From Bacteroidota bacterium (GTDB lineage Bacteria; Bacteroidota; Bacteroidia; B-17B0; B-17BO): a stretch of 6,670 nt of DNA. The DNA is taken from the NCBI GenBank assembly GCA_947462425.1, contig CANHPI010000153.1, positions 1 to 6,670 of the forward strand. Direction: 5' to 3'. Position numbers and translations under genes: made by a program. The notes beneath the pieces were generated by a model that ran no database searches, was not told the origin of the DNA, and worked only from the letters and a program-made list of their open reading frames with translations. Position 1 is the first letter of the stretch; the number at the start of each line of letters is the position of its first letter. Below, piece after piece: positions 1-6,315 of this stretch.

Positions 1-2220
1 AAACTGAACGATACCTTAATTTGTTCTAACGCTGTAAACCCTACTAAATTGACTATTTTAAACAAATCGTTTGGTAGTGTAGATACTTTTTATTGGGATT
101 TTGGCGATGGTACCCAACTCATTTCAACCATTGATTCAACCATTCACCATCCTTACCCTATTGAAGGTACTTATACTATAATTCTAAAGGCAACCAATAG
201 CTGTAAAACCAGTTATGATACAAGTAAAATAACAGTTCAAACACCTCCAACCGTTAATTTTTCTAAATCTGATTCAATTGGATGTAGTCCATTAGCAGTA
301 ACATTTAGTAACCTTTCAACGAATATTTATAAGGCAAAGTTTTTATGGAATTTTGGCAATGGTGCTACGAGTAATTTGATTACTCCACCAACCATTAATT
401 ATTTACAAAGTAGAACTCAAGATACTACTTATTACATGAGTTTAACAGTTTCAAATTTTTGTGGGGTATATCAAAAAAATGATTCTATTAAAGTTTTACC
501 AAAACCAATTGCTATCTTTTTAACAAGTGCTGATTCTGGTTGCTCACCATTACCAGTATACATGATTAATCAGTCTGTTGGGTTACCAATAAATTATAAA
601 TGGTATTTTGGAAATGGAGATAGCAGTTTACGTTTTGCGCCATTACAAACACCAATTACCTATCGAACAATTGATACCATATCCTATTTTAAAATAAAAC
701 TGATAGCAACAAATACTTGTGGAATTGATTCCATGGAAAAAACTATCAAAGTTTTTCCAAATACGGTTAAGTCATTTTTTACTACATCTGGTAACGCAGG
801 TTGCGAAGGTTTAATGGTTAGGTTTTATGATAATTCAACTGGTGGAAATAGTGTTAGTTGGAACTTTGGTGATGGCATAACTTCATTATTAAAAAATCCA
901 ATTCATCAGTACAATAAACCTGGAACATTTTATGCATATCAATATGTAAATAATGGTTGTAGTTTCGATACTAGTTTTGTGATAATTTCTGTATTACCAA
1001 ACCCCCAATTTACTATTAGTAAATCGGCACCTAATATCTGTATAAAAAATCCTGTTCAGTTTAATGCTAATTTGAAAGATAGTGGTGTAATTACTTGGTA
1101 TTTTGGAGATGGAGATACCTCGAATGCTTTCAATCCAATTCATAATTATAATTCATCTGGTAAAAAAATCATAACAGTAATGTTAAAATCATTTTACAAT
1201 AGCTGTATTAGTATTAAATATGATACCATCAATGTTTTGCCTATTCCAGTAATTACACTGACAGCCGACACCAATCAGGCTTGTGCCTATCATTTATTTA
1301 AATTGAGTGCTAGCTCGCCACAAACCAATATATTTAATTGGGATTTTGGTGATAATAACACTGGAGCTGGCTCAAATCTTACTCATTTATACCAATTTGG
1401 AGGAACTTACACTGTTAAAATTTTAGCGCAAACCTCCTTCGGTTGTATCGATTCTATCACCAAACAATTAGTAGTTTTCCCTGTTCCAACATCAGCTTTT
1501 AGTTACACACCAAAAGATACCTGTAATGGACCAGTAGCAGTTAAATTTACCAACCTTTCAGTAGGAGCTAATAATTTTTTATGGAATTTTGGTAATGGAA
1601 ATAATTCTACTAATGTGAATCCAACTACCATTTATTCTAAGGTGGGTTCTTATCCAATTCAGTTAATAAGTAGTAATCAATTTAGCTGTTACGATACCTC
1701 TAAAAGCGAGTATTTTGTTTATCAAACACCTAAAGCAGCATTAGACTTTACACCTGAAAGTGGTTGTCCTCCATTGCAAGTTACTTTTATCAATAAAAGT
1801 CAGTTTAGCACCAGCTATTTATGGGAATTTGGTGATGGTGAAACAGACACTTCGTTTAGTCCTAAACACACATATTTGATTTCTGGTAAATATAAAGTAA
1901 AACTAACTGTTAAAGCAGGTACGGTTTGTTTTGATTCCATTAATTCAATAAAACAGGTTACAGTTTTTGCAAAACCAGTTCCTATTTTTACCTCTCAATT
2001 ATTAACCGATAAAAAACCATACAGAACAGTTGTTTTCAATTCTAAAACCGATAGTGTAAAAACTTATGAATGGTATTACGGAACAAAACTCATTGGAAGA
2101 GGTTCAAATCCAACATTTAGATTTGATGATGCTGATTCTGGAATTTTGGAAATAGTACTTAAAATTGTTTCAATTGATGGTTGTGATTCATTAGTATCGC
2201 AAAATATTCAATTACCACCA
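1..2220 (+). repeat. Nine tandem PKD-type modules within the adhesin
   Basis: The core motifs start at bases 94 (WDFGDG), 346 (WNFGNG), 601 (WYFGNG), 859 (WNFGDG), 1096 (WYFGDG), 1339 (WDFGDN), 1582 (WNFGNG), 1822 (WEFGDG) and 2071 (WYYGTK, degenerate). The spacing is 79-86 residues throughout. Modules 1-8 each have an early cysteine, usually just before a P-L-x-V-x-F-like strand, and a late cysteine; the ninth has only the late one. The modules are diverged at DNA level, so this is an old protein repeat and not a recent tandem duplication. The first module is cut by the window edge. Confidence 0.9.
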
Positions 2221-2553
2221 TATTGGAACGGATTGTACGTTCCAAATGCTTTTACCCCAACTTTAGGCGAAGGTGGAGCCAATGAATTTAAACCAATTGG
2301 TATTGAATTGAAGTTTTATCATGTTAGGGTGTTTAATAAATGGGGTGATTTAATGTGGGAAAGCACAGAATTAGATAAAGATGGTGTACCTAAAGCTTTT
2401 TGGGATGGTAATGATAGAGTAGGTTTGCCTTGCCCACAAGGAAGTTATATATGGGTAATTGATGCTGAATTTACTGACGGAAAGGCTTGGAAAGGAATGA
2501 AGTTAGATGATGGTAATTTGCATACCAAGGGTAATGTTACATTAATAAGATAG
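1..2553 (+). CDS. PKD-repeat surface adhesin with T9SS type B (gliding-motility-associated) C-terminal domain, 5' partial
   Basis: The frame is open from base 1, so the gene begins before the window. The first in-frame start-like codon is a TTG at 49 that falls inside a PKD module and is not a credible start. The visible 850 residues hold nine tandem modules of about 80-86 residues, centred on W-x-F-G-[DN]-[GN] motifs at residues 32, 116, 201, 287, 366, 447, 528 and 608, with a degraded WYYG at 691. Residues 746-850 (YVPNAFTP, then an N-x-F-x-P-x-G segment, VRVFNKWGDLMWES, FWDGND and PQGSYIWVI) match the CHU_C / T9SS type B sorting domain. Known of the family: such proteins are exported through T9SS and anchored at or released from the cell surface, like SprB-type adhesins. 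Inferred role: adhesion or surface contact; the ligand is unknown. The stop codon abuts the ATG of the PorP/SprF-like gene, its probable partner. The N-terminus, signal peptide and total length cannot be seen. Confidence 0.93.
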   Translation, partial: KLNDTLICSNAVNPTKLTILNKSFGSVDTFYWDFGDGTQLISTIDSTIHHPYPIEGTYTIILKATNSCKTSYDTSKITVQTPPTVNFSKSDSIGCSPLAVTFSNLSTNIYKAKFLWNFGNGATSNLITPPTINYLQSRTQDTTYYMSLTVSNFCGVYQKNDSIKVLPKPIAIFLTSADSGCSPLPVYMINQSVGLPINYKWYFGNGDSSLRFAPLQTPITYRTIDTISYFKIKLIATNTCGIDSMEKTIKVFPNTVKSFFTTSGNAGCEGLMVRFYDNSTGGNSVSWNFGDGITSLLKNPIHQYNKPGTFYAYQYVNNGCSFDTSFVIISVLPNPQFTISKSAPNICIKNPVQFNANLKDSGVITWYFGDGDTSNAFNPIHNYNSSGKKIITVMLKSFYNSCISIKYDTINVLPIPVITLTADTNQACAYHLFKLSASSPQTNIFNWDFGDNNTGAGSNLTHLYQFGGTYTVKILAQTSFGCIDSITKQLVVFPVPTSAFSYTPKDTCNGPVAVKFTNLSVGANNFLWNFGNGNNSTNVNPTTIYSKVGSYPIQLISSNQFSCYDTSKSEYFVYQTPKAALDFTPESGCPPLQVTFINKSQFSTSYLWEFGDGETDTSFSPKHTYLISGKYKVKLTVKAGTVCFDSINSIKQVTVFAKPVPIFTSQLLTDKKPYRTVVFNSKTDSVKTYEWYYGTKLIGRGSNPTFRFDDADSGILEIVLKIVSIDGCDSLVSQNIQLPPYWNGLYVPNAFTPTLGEGGANEFKPIGIELKFYHVRVFNKWGDLMWESTELDKDGVPKAFWDGNDRVGLPCPQGSYIWVIDAEFTDGKAWKGMKLDDGNLHTKGNVTLIR
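2236..2550 (+). other. T9SS type B C-terminal sorting domain (CHU_C-like) of the adhesin
   Basis: This is the last 105 residues of the adhesin. It opens with YVPNAFTP, continues with an Asn-rich turn and F-K-P-I-G, then a VRVFNKWGDLMWES strand pair, an F-W-D-G-N-D turn and PQGSYIWVI, and ends in a K-G-N-V-T-L-I-R strand. The order and spacing fit the gliding-motility-associated C-terminal domain, a type B T9SS signal. Proteins with this type are usually encoded beside PorP/SprF-like genes, as here. Confidence 0.92.
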
Positions 2554-3642
2554 ATGGGATTTAGAGTTTTAATATTAAATTTATTGATTTTGACTTTTAT
2601 TTATTCAGTAAAAGCTCAAGATCCAGTATACAGCCAGTTTTATTATAACAGGTTGGAATTAAATCCTGCTTTTGCTGGAAATGATGGTGTAGGAAAGTTT
2701 AGAGCTAATTTGTTTCATAGAAATTTATATAGACCAATAAAAGGGCCATTTAATAGCTCTAGTTTTTCAATAGATTATGGTTTGTGTAATGCAAATATTG
2801 GATTGGGTTTGATTGCTTCAAACGAAAATCAAGGTGATGGATTTTTATCTACCAACAAAATAGAAGGGGTTTTAGCTGTTGGTCCAGTTAGATTAGCATC
2901 CAATATGATAGCATCGGCAGGAATGAAAATAGGATATGTATTTCAAAATTTGGATTGGAGTAAATATACTTTTTCAGATCAATTTGACCCGATTTTAGGC
3001 AATGTTAGGCCTTCTGTCAATTCTAGTATTGTTTCCGATTTTTCAAATGCACCTGTTATTGGAATTGGGTTGAATTTAAGTGGTTGGAATTGGAAACGAA
3101 CTTTTGCTTGGAATGCTGGTTTTGCTGGAAATAATTTATTTGGAAGAACTCAATTAGGATACTTGTCGCCTTATATTTTACCTGCTCGATATACTTTATA
3201 CGGAGCTGTAACCATTCATAGAAATCCCGCCATTAATTCAAACTCATGGAGAATATTTACCAGACTTGATTTGCAAGATTTTACAGGAACAAAATTTATT
3301 ACCAATATATTGCTAGGGGAATATTATTTTAATAATACGTTAAACTTAGGTTTTGGGCTTCGCACTGCCTTGGGTAGCACTACTAAGGCAATTAACGCAT
3401 TAATTATTTCTACAGGAATCCAACCAGTATCAACATTAAAGATTATAGGTTCTTACGAGATAAATGTGAGTGGAACTGCAAATGGCAATACTTTTGAATT
3501 AGGCATGGTCTGGGTTCCAGAACAAGAAATTTGTGCTTTGAACGGTTTCTTAAATATGTTTAGAAGTAAGAAAAGGGGCGGGGGAAGAGTAAATAAAATA
3601 AATTGTCCTGTGTTTGGTAAGGAAGTAATAAGACCATTTTAA
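2554..3642 (+). CDS. PorP/SprF family type IX secretion system outer-membrane protein
   Basis: The 362-residue product starts at the ATG directly after the adhesin TAG, with no spacer. Residues 1-21 are a Sec signal peptide (hydrophobic stretch 5-19, cleavage after VKA). The mature protein begins QDPVYSQFYYN followed by LNPAFAG, the N-terminal signature of the PorP/SprF family. The rest is rich in short alternating aromatic and glycine strands (for example IGLGL, AGMKIGYVF, LNLGFGLRTAL), as expected for an outer-membrane beta-barrel. The basic tail after about residue 335 carries an N-C-P-V-F segment. Known of the family: SprF of Flavobacterium johnsoniae is needed for secretion of the adhesin SprB, and paralogs usually sit beside their own type B cargo. 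Inferred: this protein serves the adhesin encoded just upstream. The zero-gap junction and absent Shine-Dalgarno suggest translational coupling. The symbol is left blank because genomes carry many paralogs. Confidence 0.93.
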   Translation: MGFRVLILNLLILTFIYSVKAQDPVYSQFYYNRLELNPAFAGNDGVGKFRANLFHRNLYRPIKGPFNSSSFSIDYGLCNANIGLGLIASNENQGDGFLSTNKIEGVLAVGPVRLASNMIASAGMKIGYVFQNLDWSKYTFSDQFDPILGNVRPSVNSSIVSDFSNAPVIGIGLNLSGWNWKRTFAWNAGFAGNNLFGRTQLGYLSPYILPARYTLYGAVTIHRNPAINSNSWRIFTRLDLQDFTGTKFITNILLGEYYFNNTLNLGFGLRTALGSTTKAINALIISTGIQPVSTLKIIGSYEINVSGTANGNTFELGMVWVPEQEICALNGFLNMFRSKKRGGGRVNKINCPVFGKEVIRPF

Positions 3643-3651
3643 TTCAAAAAC

Positions 3652-4119
3652 ATGAAAACTAAATCAATAATATTACTGCTATTATTATCTATTTCAGTTC
3701 AAACCTTCGCCTTATTTGGTAGGGTTGTGGGTGTGCACGATGGAGATTCATTTACATTATTGGATGATAAAAATGTAGAGCACAAAATAAGACTGCATGG
3801 TATTGATTGTCCTGAATTAAAGCAAGCTTATGGAAAAGCAGCTAAATATTTTGTGAGTAACCTAATCTTTAACCAATATGTAACTGTTGAAACAAGTAAA
3901 AAGGATAGATACGGTAGGGAAATTGGTATGGTGATAATGTCTGATGGCAAGATATTAAATGAAGAAATCTTAAAAGGTGGCTATGCTTGGCATTATTTAG
4001 AATATGATACCAATCCTTTATGGACACAAATGGAATTCAATTCAAAAACAGCTAGAATTGGTTTGTGGGCAGATAATAATCCCATAGCACCTTGGATTTG
4101 GCGAAAAATGAAAAAATAA
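3652..4119 (+). CDS. Exported thermonuclease-like (SNase-fold) nuclease
   Basis: The 155-residue product starts at an ATG 9 bases after the PorP/SprF stop. Residues 1-20 form a short Sec signal peptide with a poly-Leu core and cleavage probably after TFA. The SNase (TNase) fold follows almost immediately. Catalytic positions of staphylococcal nuclease are all present: Asp in HDGDSF (D32), Arg in KIRLHG (R47), Asp and Glu in IDCPE (D52, E55) and the second Arg in DRYGRE (R89). A cysteine (C53) stands where staphylococcal nuclease has Thr41, a common substitution in bacterial relatives. Expected activity: calcium-dependent cleavage of DNA and RNA phosphodiester bonds, in the periplasm or outside the cell. 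There is no T9SS C-terminal domain, so export beyond the periplasm is not shown. The position behind the adhesin pair suggests cotranscription, but a functional link is only inferred. The length is normal for a single-domain member. Confidence 0.93.
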   Translation: MKTKSIILLLLLSISVQTFALFGRVVGVHDGDSFTLLDDKNVEHKIRLHGIDCPELKQAYGKAAKYFVSNLIFNQYVTVETSKKDRYGREIGMVIMSDGKILNEEILKGGYAWHYLEYDTNPLWTQMEFNSKTARIGLWADNNPIAPWIWRKMKK

Positions 4120-4139
4120 ATAAAAAATTAAAAATAGAA

Positions 4140-4709
4140 ATGAAAAATACCCTATTGCTCTTTATAGTTTTGATTTCAACTTGTGTAAATGCGCAAACTA
4201 AAAAGCCGACATCAACTAAGCCAACAACTAAAAAACCTGCGAAACCAGAGATAGATAAACTATATGAAAAATATAAACACTCTGAAATTATCACATTATT
4301 TACCCCTCATGGCGATCTTTATGGAAATGTTTCAACAGAAATAAACGATAATGAAAAGCCTGTATCTGTTACAATTCATGGCGTTTCTGAAAATAAACAA
4401 GCAATTGCTGAATTCATTTCAACAACAATAAAGATGAAATTGAAACAAGGATATAAAGCTACAAAAGTTCCTTTTGGCTGGGAAGCTTGGAATTATGCTG
4501 AGCTTGTCGAACAAGGTTTAGGATGGGGTTATAAAGAAGAGCACAGTTTTCAATTACTAATGAGAAAAGGAAGTATGTATTTTAGAGTTGATGCGGGATG
4601 TTGTGCTGAAAATGAACAAGGTTATTTGAATGAAGGATATACTTGGGAGATTGAAACAGGCGATACAAAAAGACAAGGCGGAAAAAATGCAACAAACTTT
4701 GAATTCTAA
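4140..4709 (+). CDS. Exported protein of unknown function with Lys/Thr/Pro-rich linker
   Basis: I do not recognise a family. The start is placed at the ATG at 4140, giving 189 residues, because it begins a clean signal peptide (MKNTLLLFIVLI, cleavage after VNA before Q19). An upstream in-frame TTG at 4092 would overlap the nuclease gene and bury that signal. C15 in the hydrophobic stretch is preceded by Thr, so it is a poor lipobox. Residues 20-37 are a Lys/Thr/Pro-rich low-complexity linker. The remainder (38-189) looks like one globular alpha/beta domain: a helix around 84-102, then a Trp/Gly-rich stretch (FGWEAWNYAE, then LGWGYKEE) and two strands flanking an adjacent cysteine pair (C154-C155, in VDAGCCAENEQGY). 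It lies 20 bases after the nuclease stop in the same direction and is probably in the same operon. A periplasmic or surface location is inferred from the signal peptide alone. Confidence 0.8.
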   Translation: MKNTLLLFIVLISTCVNAQTKKPTSTKPTTKKPAKPEIDKLYEKYKHSEIITLFTPHGDLYGNVSTEINDNEKPVSVTIHGVSENKQAIAEFISTTIKMKLKQGYKATKVPFGWEAWNYAELVEQGLGWGYKEEHSFQLLMRKGSMYFRVDAGCCAENEQGYLNEGYTWEIETGDTKRQGGKNATNFEF

Positions 4710-4814
4710 ATACATTGACTCGTATTAAAAAAAGTCTACGTATTATTTAATTAAGACAGTAATAATTTAAAAGTTTATTTTTATTCCTAAAACTAGTTTA
4801 CAGTATTTTTTGTC

Positions 4815-4847
4815 ATTGTTTTACACTTTTTTGAGTAAAACAATTTT
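4815..4847 (+). terminator. Probable rho-independent terminator of the rightward operon
   Basis: A perfect 10-base inverted repeat (attgttttac at 4815-4824 and gtaaaacaat at 4835-4844) encloses a 10-base loop and runs into four Ts at 4844-4847. It lies 105 bases after the last rightward stop codon. The stem is AT-rich, so it would be weak, but it is the first good hairpin with a T tail after the operon. The T run follows only in the rightward direction. Confidence 0.5.
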
Positions 4848-4863
4848 GGACCAAGGGAATATT

Positions 4864-4925
4864 TAGTTACTAATTATTGAATGGTTAGCTGGTGTAATGG
4901 GGCTAACTATTCAATTCGGTAACTA
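4864..4925. terminator. Long two-part hairpin between convergent genes, possible bidirectional terminator
   Basis: Inner arms of 14 bases (4876-4889 and 4902-4915, attgaatggttagc against gctaactattcaat) pair with a single G-U position and a 12-base loop. Beyond an internal loop (5 bases against 3), a further 7 bases pair perfectly (tagttac at 4864-4870 with gtaacta at 4919-4925). In total 21 pairs fall in 62 bases. On the right it is followed by a T-rich run (4926-4935). It lies about 70 bases beyond the stop of the leftward lipoprotein gene, so it could end that transcript too, although the T tract on that side is poor. It may instead be a small palindromic element. Confidence 0.5.
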
Positions 4926-4996
4926 TTTATCTTTTGTAGGAGTTTTCTCTGAACTTTTGCAAATATTTGATAAAACACTAACTACATGCAAAGGTT

Positions 4997-5983
4997 TTAA
5001 TTCTCGTAATTGTTATTTAGTTTATATTTTCCTATTCCATCTATTACAATTTCTTTTGTGTCAACAAGCCAATAATTAACCCCGCCATGATGTGAGCATG
5101 CTCCTCTTCCTGTTGCACTACTTTCCCATCCATCATTGCAAATTGCACCAACCCTTACTTGAATGAATTGAGTTTGTTTATAATCACCATCATAATCGTA
5201 GTAATACCACGTTCCTGTTTTATTACCTTCGTAAAAATTTCCTAATTGTTCTGGCTTTCCATTATCGAAGTATTTTGCATAAAATCCCGATAAAGTCCCA
5301 TTAGAGTAATTTTCTTTACTAAGAATTTTTTTTTCTGCTGAATATTCAACTTGCGGCCCATTTAGATTGCCATAGTTGTAGTTATATAGTGATTTGATTT
5401 TTCCATTATCATATAAATTTGTCAATTGTCCATGTAGAACTCCCTTTGAGTAATGTCGTTTAGCAACAATATTACCATTGCTATTGTAATCAATTTCAAT
5501 TCCTGCCTTAATTCCGTTATTATAAAAGTTTCGCTGCTTAACTTTCCCATCTGAGTAATACCAAATACTATTTCCGTTAATTATATCTTTAATTGTGTCT
5601 GATGTAATACTTCCTTCCCATTGCTTATTGCCATATAAAAAATGGTCAGTTACTGTCCCGATTGGAAGTCCATTTTTGTAAGTGAGCTTACGGTAATATG
5701 TAAATTCTTTTAAATCATTTGTTTTTTTCCAATTATTATCAAAAAGTATTGTCCAATCACCTTTTCTTTTTCCTGAACATTCATATAGATTTGGTGATTT
5801 TATATTTTCATAAATTTGAGTTTTTAGAATTAGTACCGAATCTTCCTGGGACAATTGTTGACTTCTATATACATGTTTTTCTGCACCACTTTCTTGTTTG
5901 TCATTTCTGTTGATACAAGCAACGAAAAATATCATAGTAACCATCAGAAAGATAAATTTCAAAGGACGACTTACATGTTTCAT
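4997..5983 (-). CDS. MORN_2-repeat lipoprotein (YwqK-antitoxin-like repeats) with DUF3761-like C-terminus
   Basis: The 328-residue product begins with a lipoprotein signal (MKHVSRPLKF, a hydrophobic stretch, then F-V-A-C with C23 as the likely lipidated residue). Residues 24-95 hold no recognised domain. From about 101 to 268 there are some seven repeats of about 22 residues with the pattern Y-x-x-G-x-x-x-G-x-x-x-x-Y-x-x-[ND]-G-K (for example YYSDGKVKQ, LYDNGKIKS and YFDNGKPEQ), typical of MORN_2 / YwqK-family proteins. Residues 279-306 carry a separate Cys/His motif, ICNDG then GRGACSHHGGV, resembling DUF3761. Known: the 'YwqK antitoxin' family name rests on one system, and most Bacteroidota homologs are of unproven function. 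Inferred: an envelope-anchored repeat protein, perhaps a scaffold or binding module. No toxin partner is visible next to it. It stands alone and converges on the rightward operon. The ATG at 5983 is chosen because it gives the full lipoprotein signal. Confidence 0.87.
   Translation of the reverse strand: MKHVSRPLKFIFLMVTMIFFVACINRNDKQESGAEKHVYRSQQLSQEDSVLILKTQIYENIKSPNLYECSGKRKGDWTILFDNNWKKTNDLKEFTYYRKLTYKNGLPIGTVTDHFLYGNKQWEGSITSDTIKDIINGNSIWYYSDGKVKQRNFYNNGIKAGIEIDYNSNGNIVAKRHYSKGVLHGQLTNLYDNGKIKSLYNYNYGNLNGPQVEYSAEKKILSKENYSNGTLSGFYAKYFDNGKPEQLGNFYEGNKTGTWYYYDYDGDYKQTQFIQVRVGAICNDGWESSATGRGACSHHGGVNYWLVDTKEIVIDGIGKYKLNNNYEN
5066..5149 (-). other. DUF3761-like Cys/His motif at the lipoprotein C-terminus
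   Basis: Residues 279-306 read G-A-I-C-N-D-G, a Ser-rich stretch, then G-R-G-A-C-S-H-H-G-G-V and a Trp three residues on. This matches the remembered DUF3761 signature (C-x-D-G ... G-x-C-S-x-H-G-G-V). Two Cys (C282, C296) and two His (H298, H299) could form a disulfide or a metal site; which is unknown. Confidence 0.65.
5180..5683 (-). repeat. MORN_2-type repeat block of the lipoprotein
   Basis: About seven degenerate 22-residue units cover residues 101-268. Each pairs a G-x-x-x-G turn (for example GIKAGIEID, GVLHGQLTN, GNLNGPQVE, GTLSGFYAK, GNKTGTWYY) with a following Y-x-x-x-G-K turn. The unit with GPQVEYSAEKK has lost the second glycine. The copies differ at DNA level, so recent expansion or slippage is unlikely. 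Confidence 0.8.
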
Positions 5984-6315
5984 TTTATTAATTCTTTCTA
6001 ATTTTCTACTTCTTTCATCTTACTTTTAATTTCATTATATTAAAAAGTTTGTAGTCAAAACCTTCCTATATTTACTCCAATTTAGGTACGTTGTAGAAAT
6101 TTATTCCTTACAAACATATTTATTAATGACACTAAAACAATTATAAAAAAAAAGCGGATTAATTTCTTGTAAGCATAGCAATGCTAATTAATAATTCCTT
6201 AGAAAATAGCATCTGCAAATTTTACCACCCCCAAAATCCATTTTACCTTTATCAAGTGTTTTTTCTACCTTTTAATTATTAATTGATAAAAACATTATTC
6301 TTTGGTTTTTAAAAA
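5984..6315. other. Intergenic region between two leftward genes
   Basis: This 332-base AT-rich stretch has no convincing gene on either strand. It holds the probable promoter of the lipoprotein gene at 6111-6140, a run of nine or more As near 6145-6155, and an 8-base inverted repeat (tttatcaa at 6248-6255 and ttgataaa at 6283-6290) with a 27-base loop and no T tract, which is at best a weak terminator for the gene entering from the right. A short palindromic run (agcat-agca-atgct, around 6174-6187) was seen but is too short to call. Confidence 0.6.
6111..6140 (-). promoter_or_regulatory. Bacteroidota-type promoter for the MORN_2 lipoprotein gene
   Basis: Read leftward, TTG (6140-6138), 19 bases, then TATGTTTG (6118-6111) fits the phylum's -33 TTG/TTTG and -7 TAnnTTTG consensus with a normal spacer. 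Transcription would start near 6105, leaving a leader of about 120 bases before the ATG at 5983. No other TAnnTTTG match was found between this site and the gene. AT-rich sequence makes chance matches possible. Confidence 0.45.

Noticed and set aside
49..51. TTG as the start of the adhesin
   Set aside because: The frame is open upstream to base 1 and the TTG falls inside a PKD strand, after the module's first cysteine at residue 8. The gene is simply cut by the window edge.
4092..4139. TTG start 16 codons upstream for the unknown exported protein
   Set aside because: It would overlap the nuclease gene and put a Lys-rich extension before a clean signal peptide that begins at the ATG at 4140.
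4052..4294. Leftward 80-codon open frame
   Set aside because: It overlaps the end of the nuclease gene and the signal peptide of the next gene, which have far better protein features. It is an antisense shadow.
4897..5079. Rightward 60-codon open frame
   Set aside because: It begins in the loop of the intergenic hairpin and runs antisense into the lipoprotein gene, with no domain or start signal.
5719..5913. Rightward 64-codon open frame
   Set aside because: It lies wholly antisense inside the lipoprotein gene; its Phe/His-rich composition is what AT-rich antisense reading gives.
4997..5983. Toxin-antitoxin pair based on the YwqK-like repeats
   Set aside because: No toxin-like gene is adjacent, and the protein is a lipoprotein. 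The name of the family is not evidence of antitoxin function here.
5984..6315. CRISPR array, tRNA, or small gene in the larger gap
   Set aside because: No regularly spaced direct repeats, no cloverleaf-like sequence and no open frame with a plausible start were seen.
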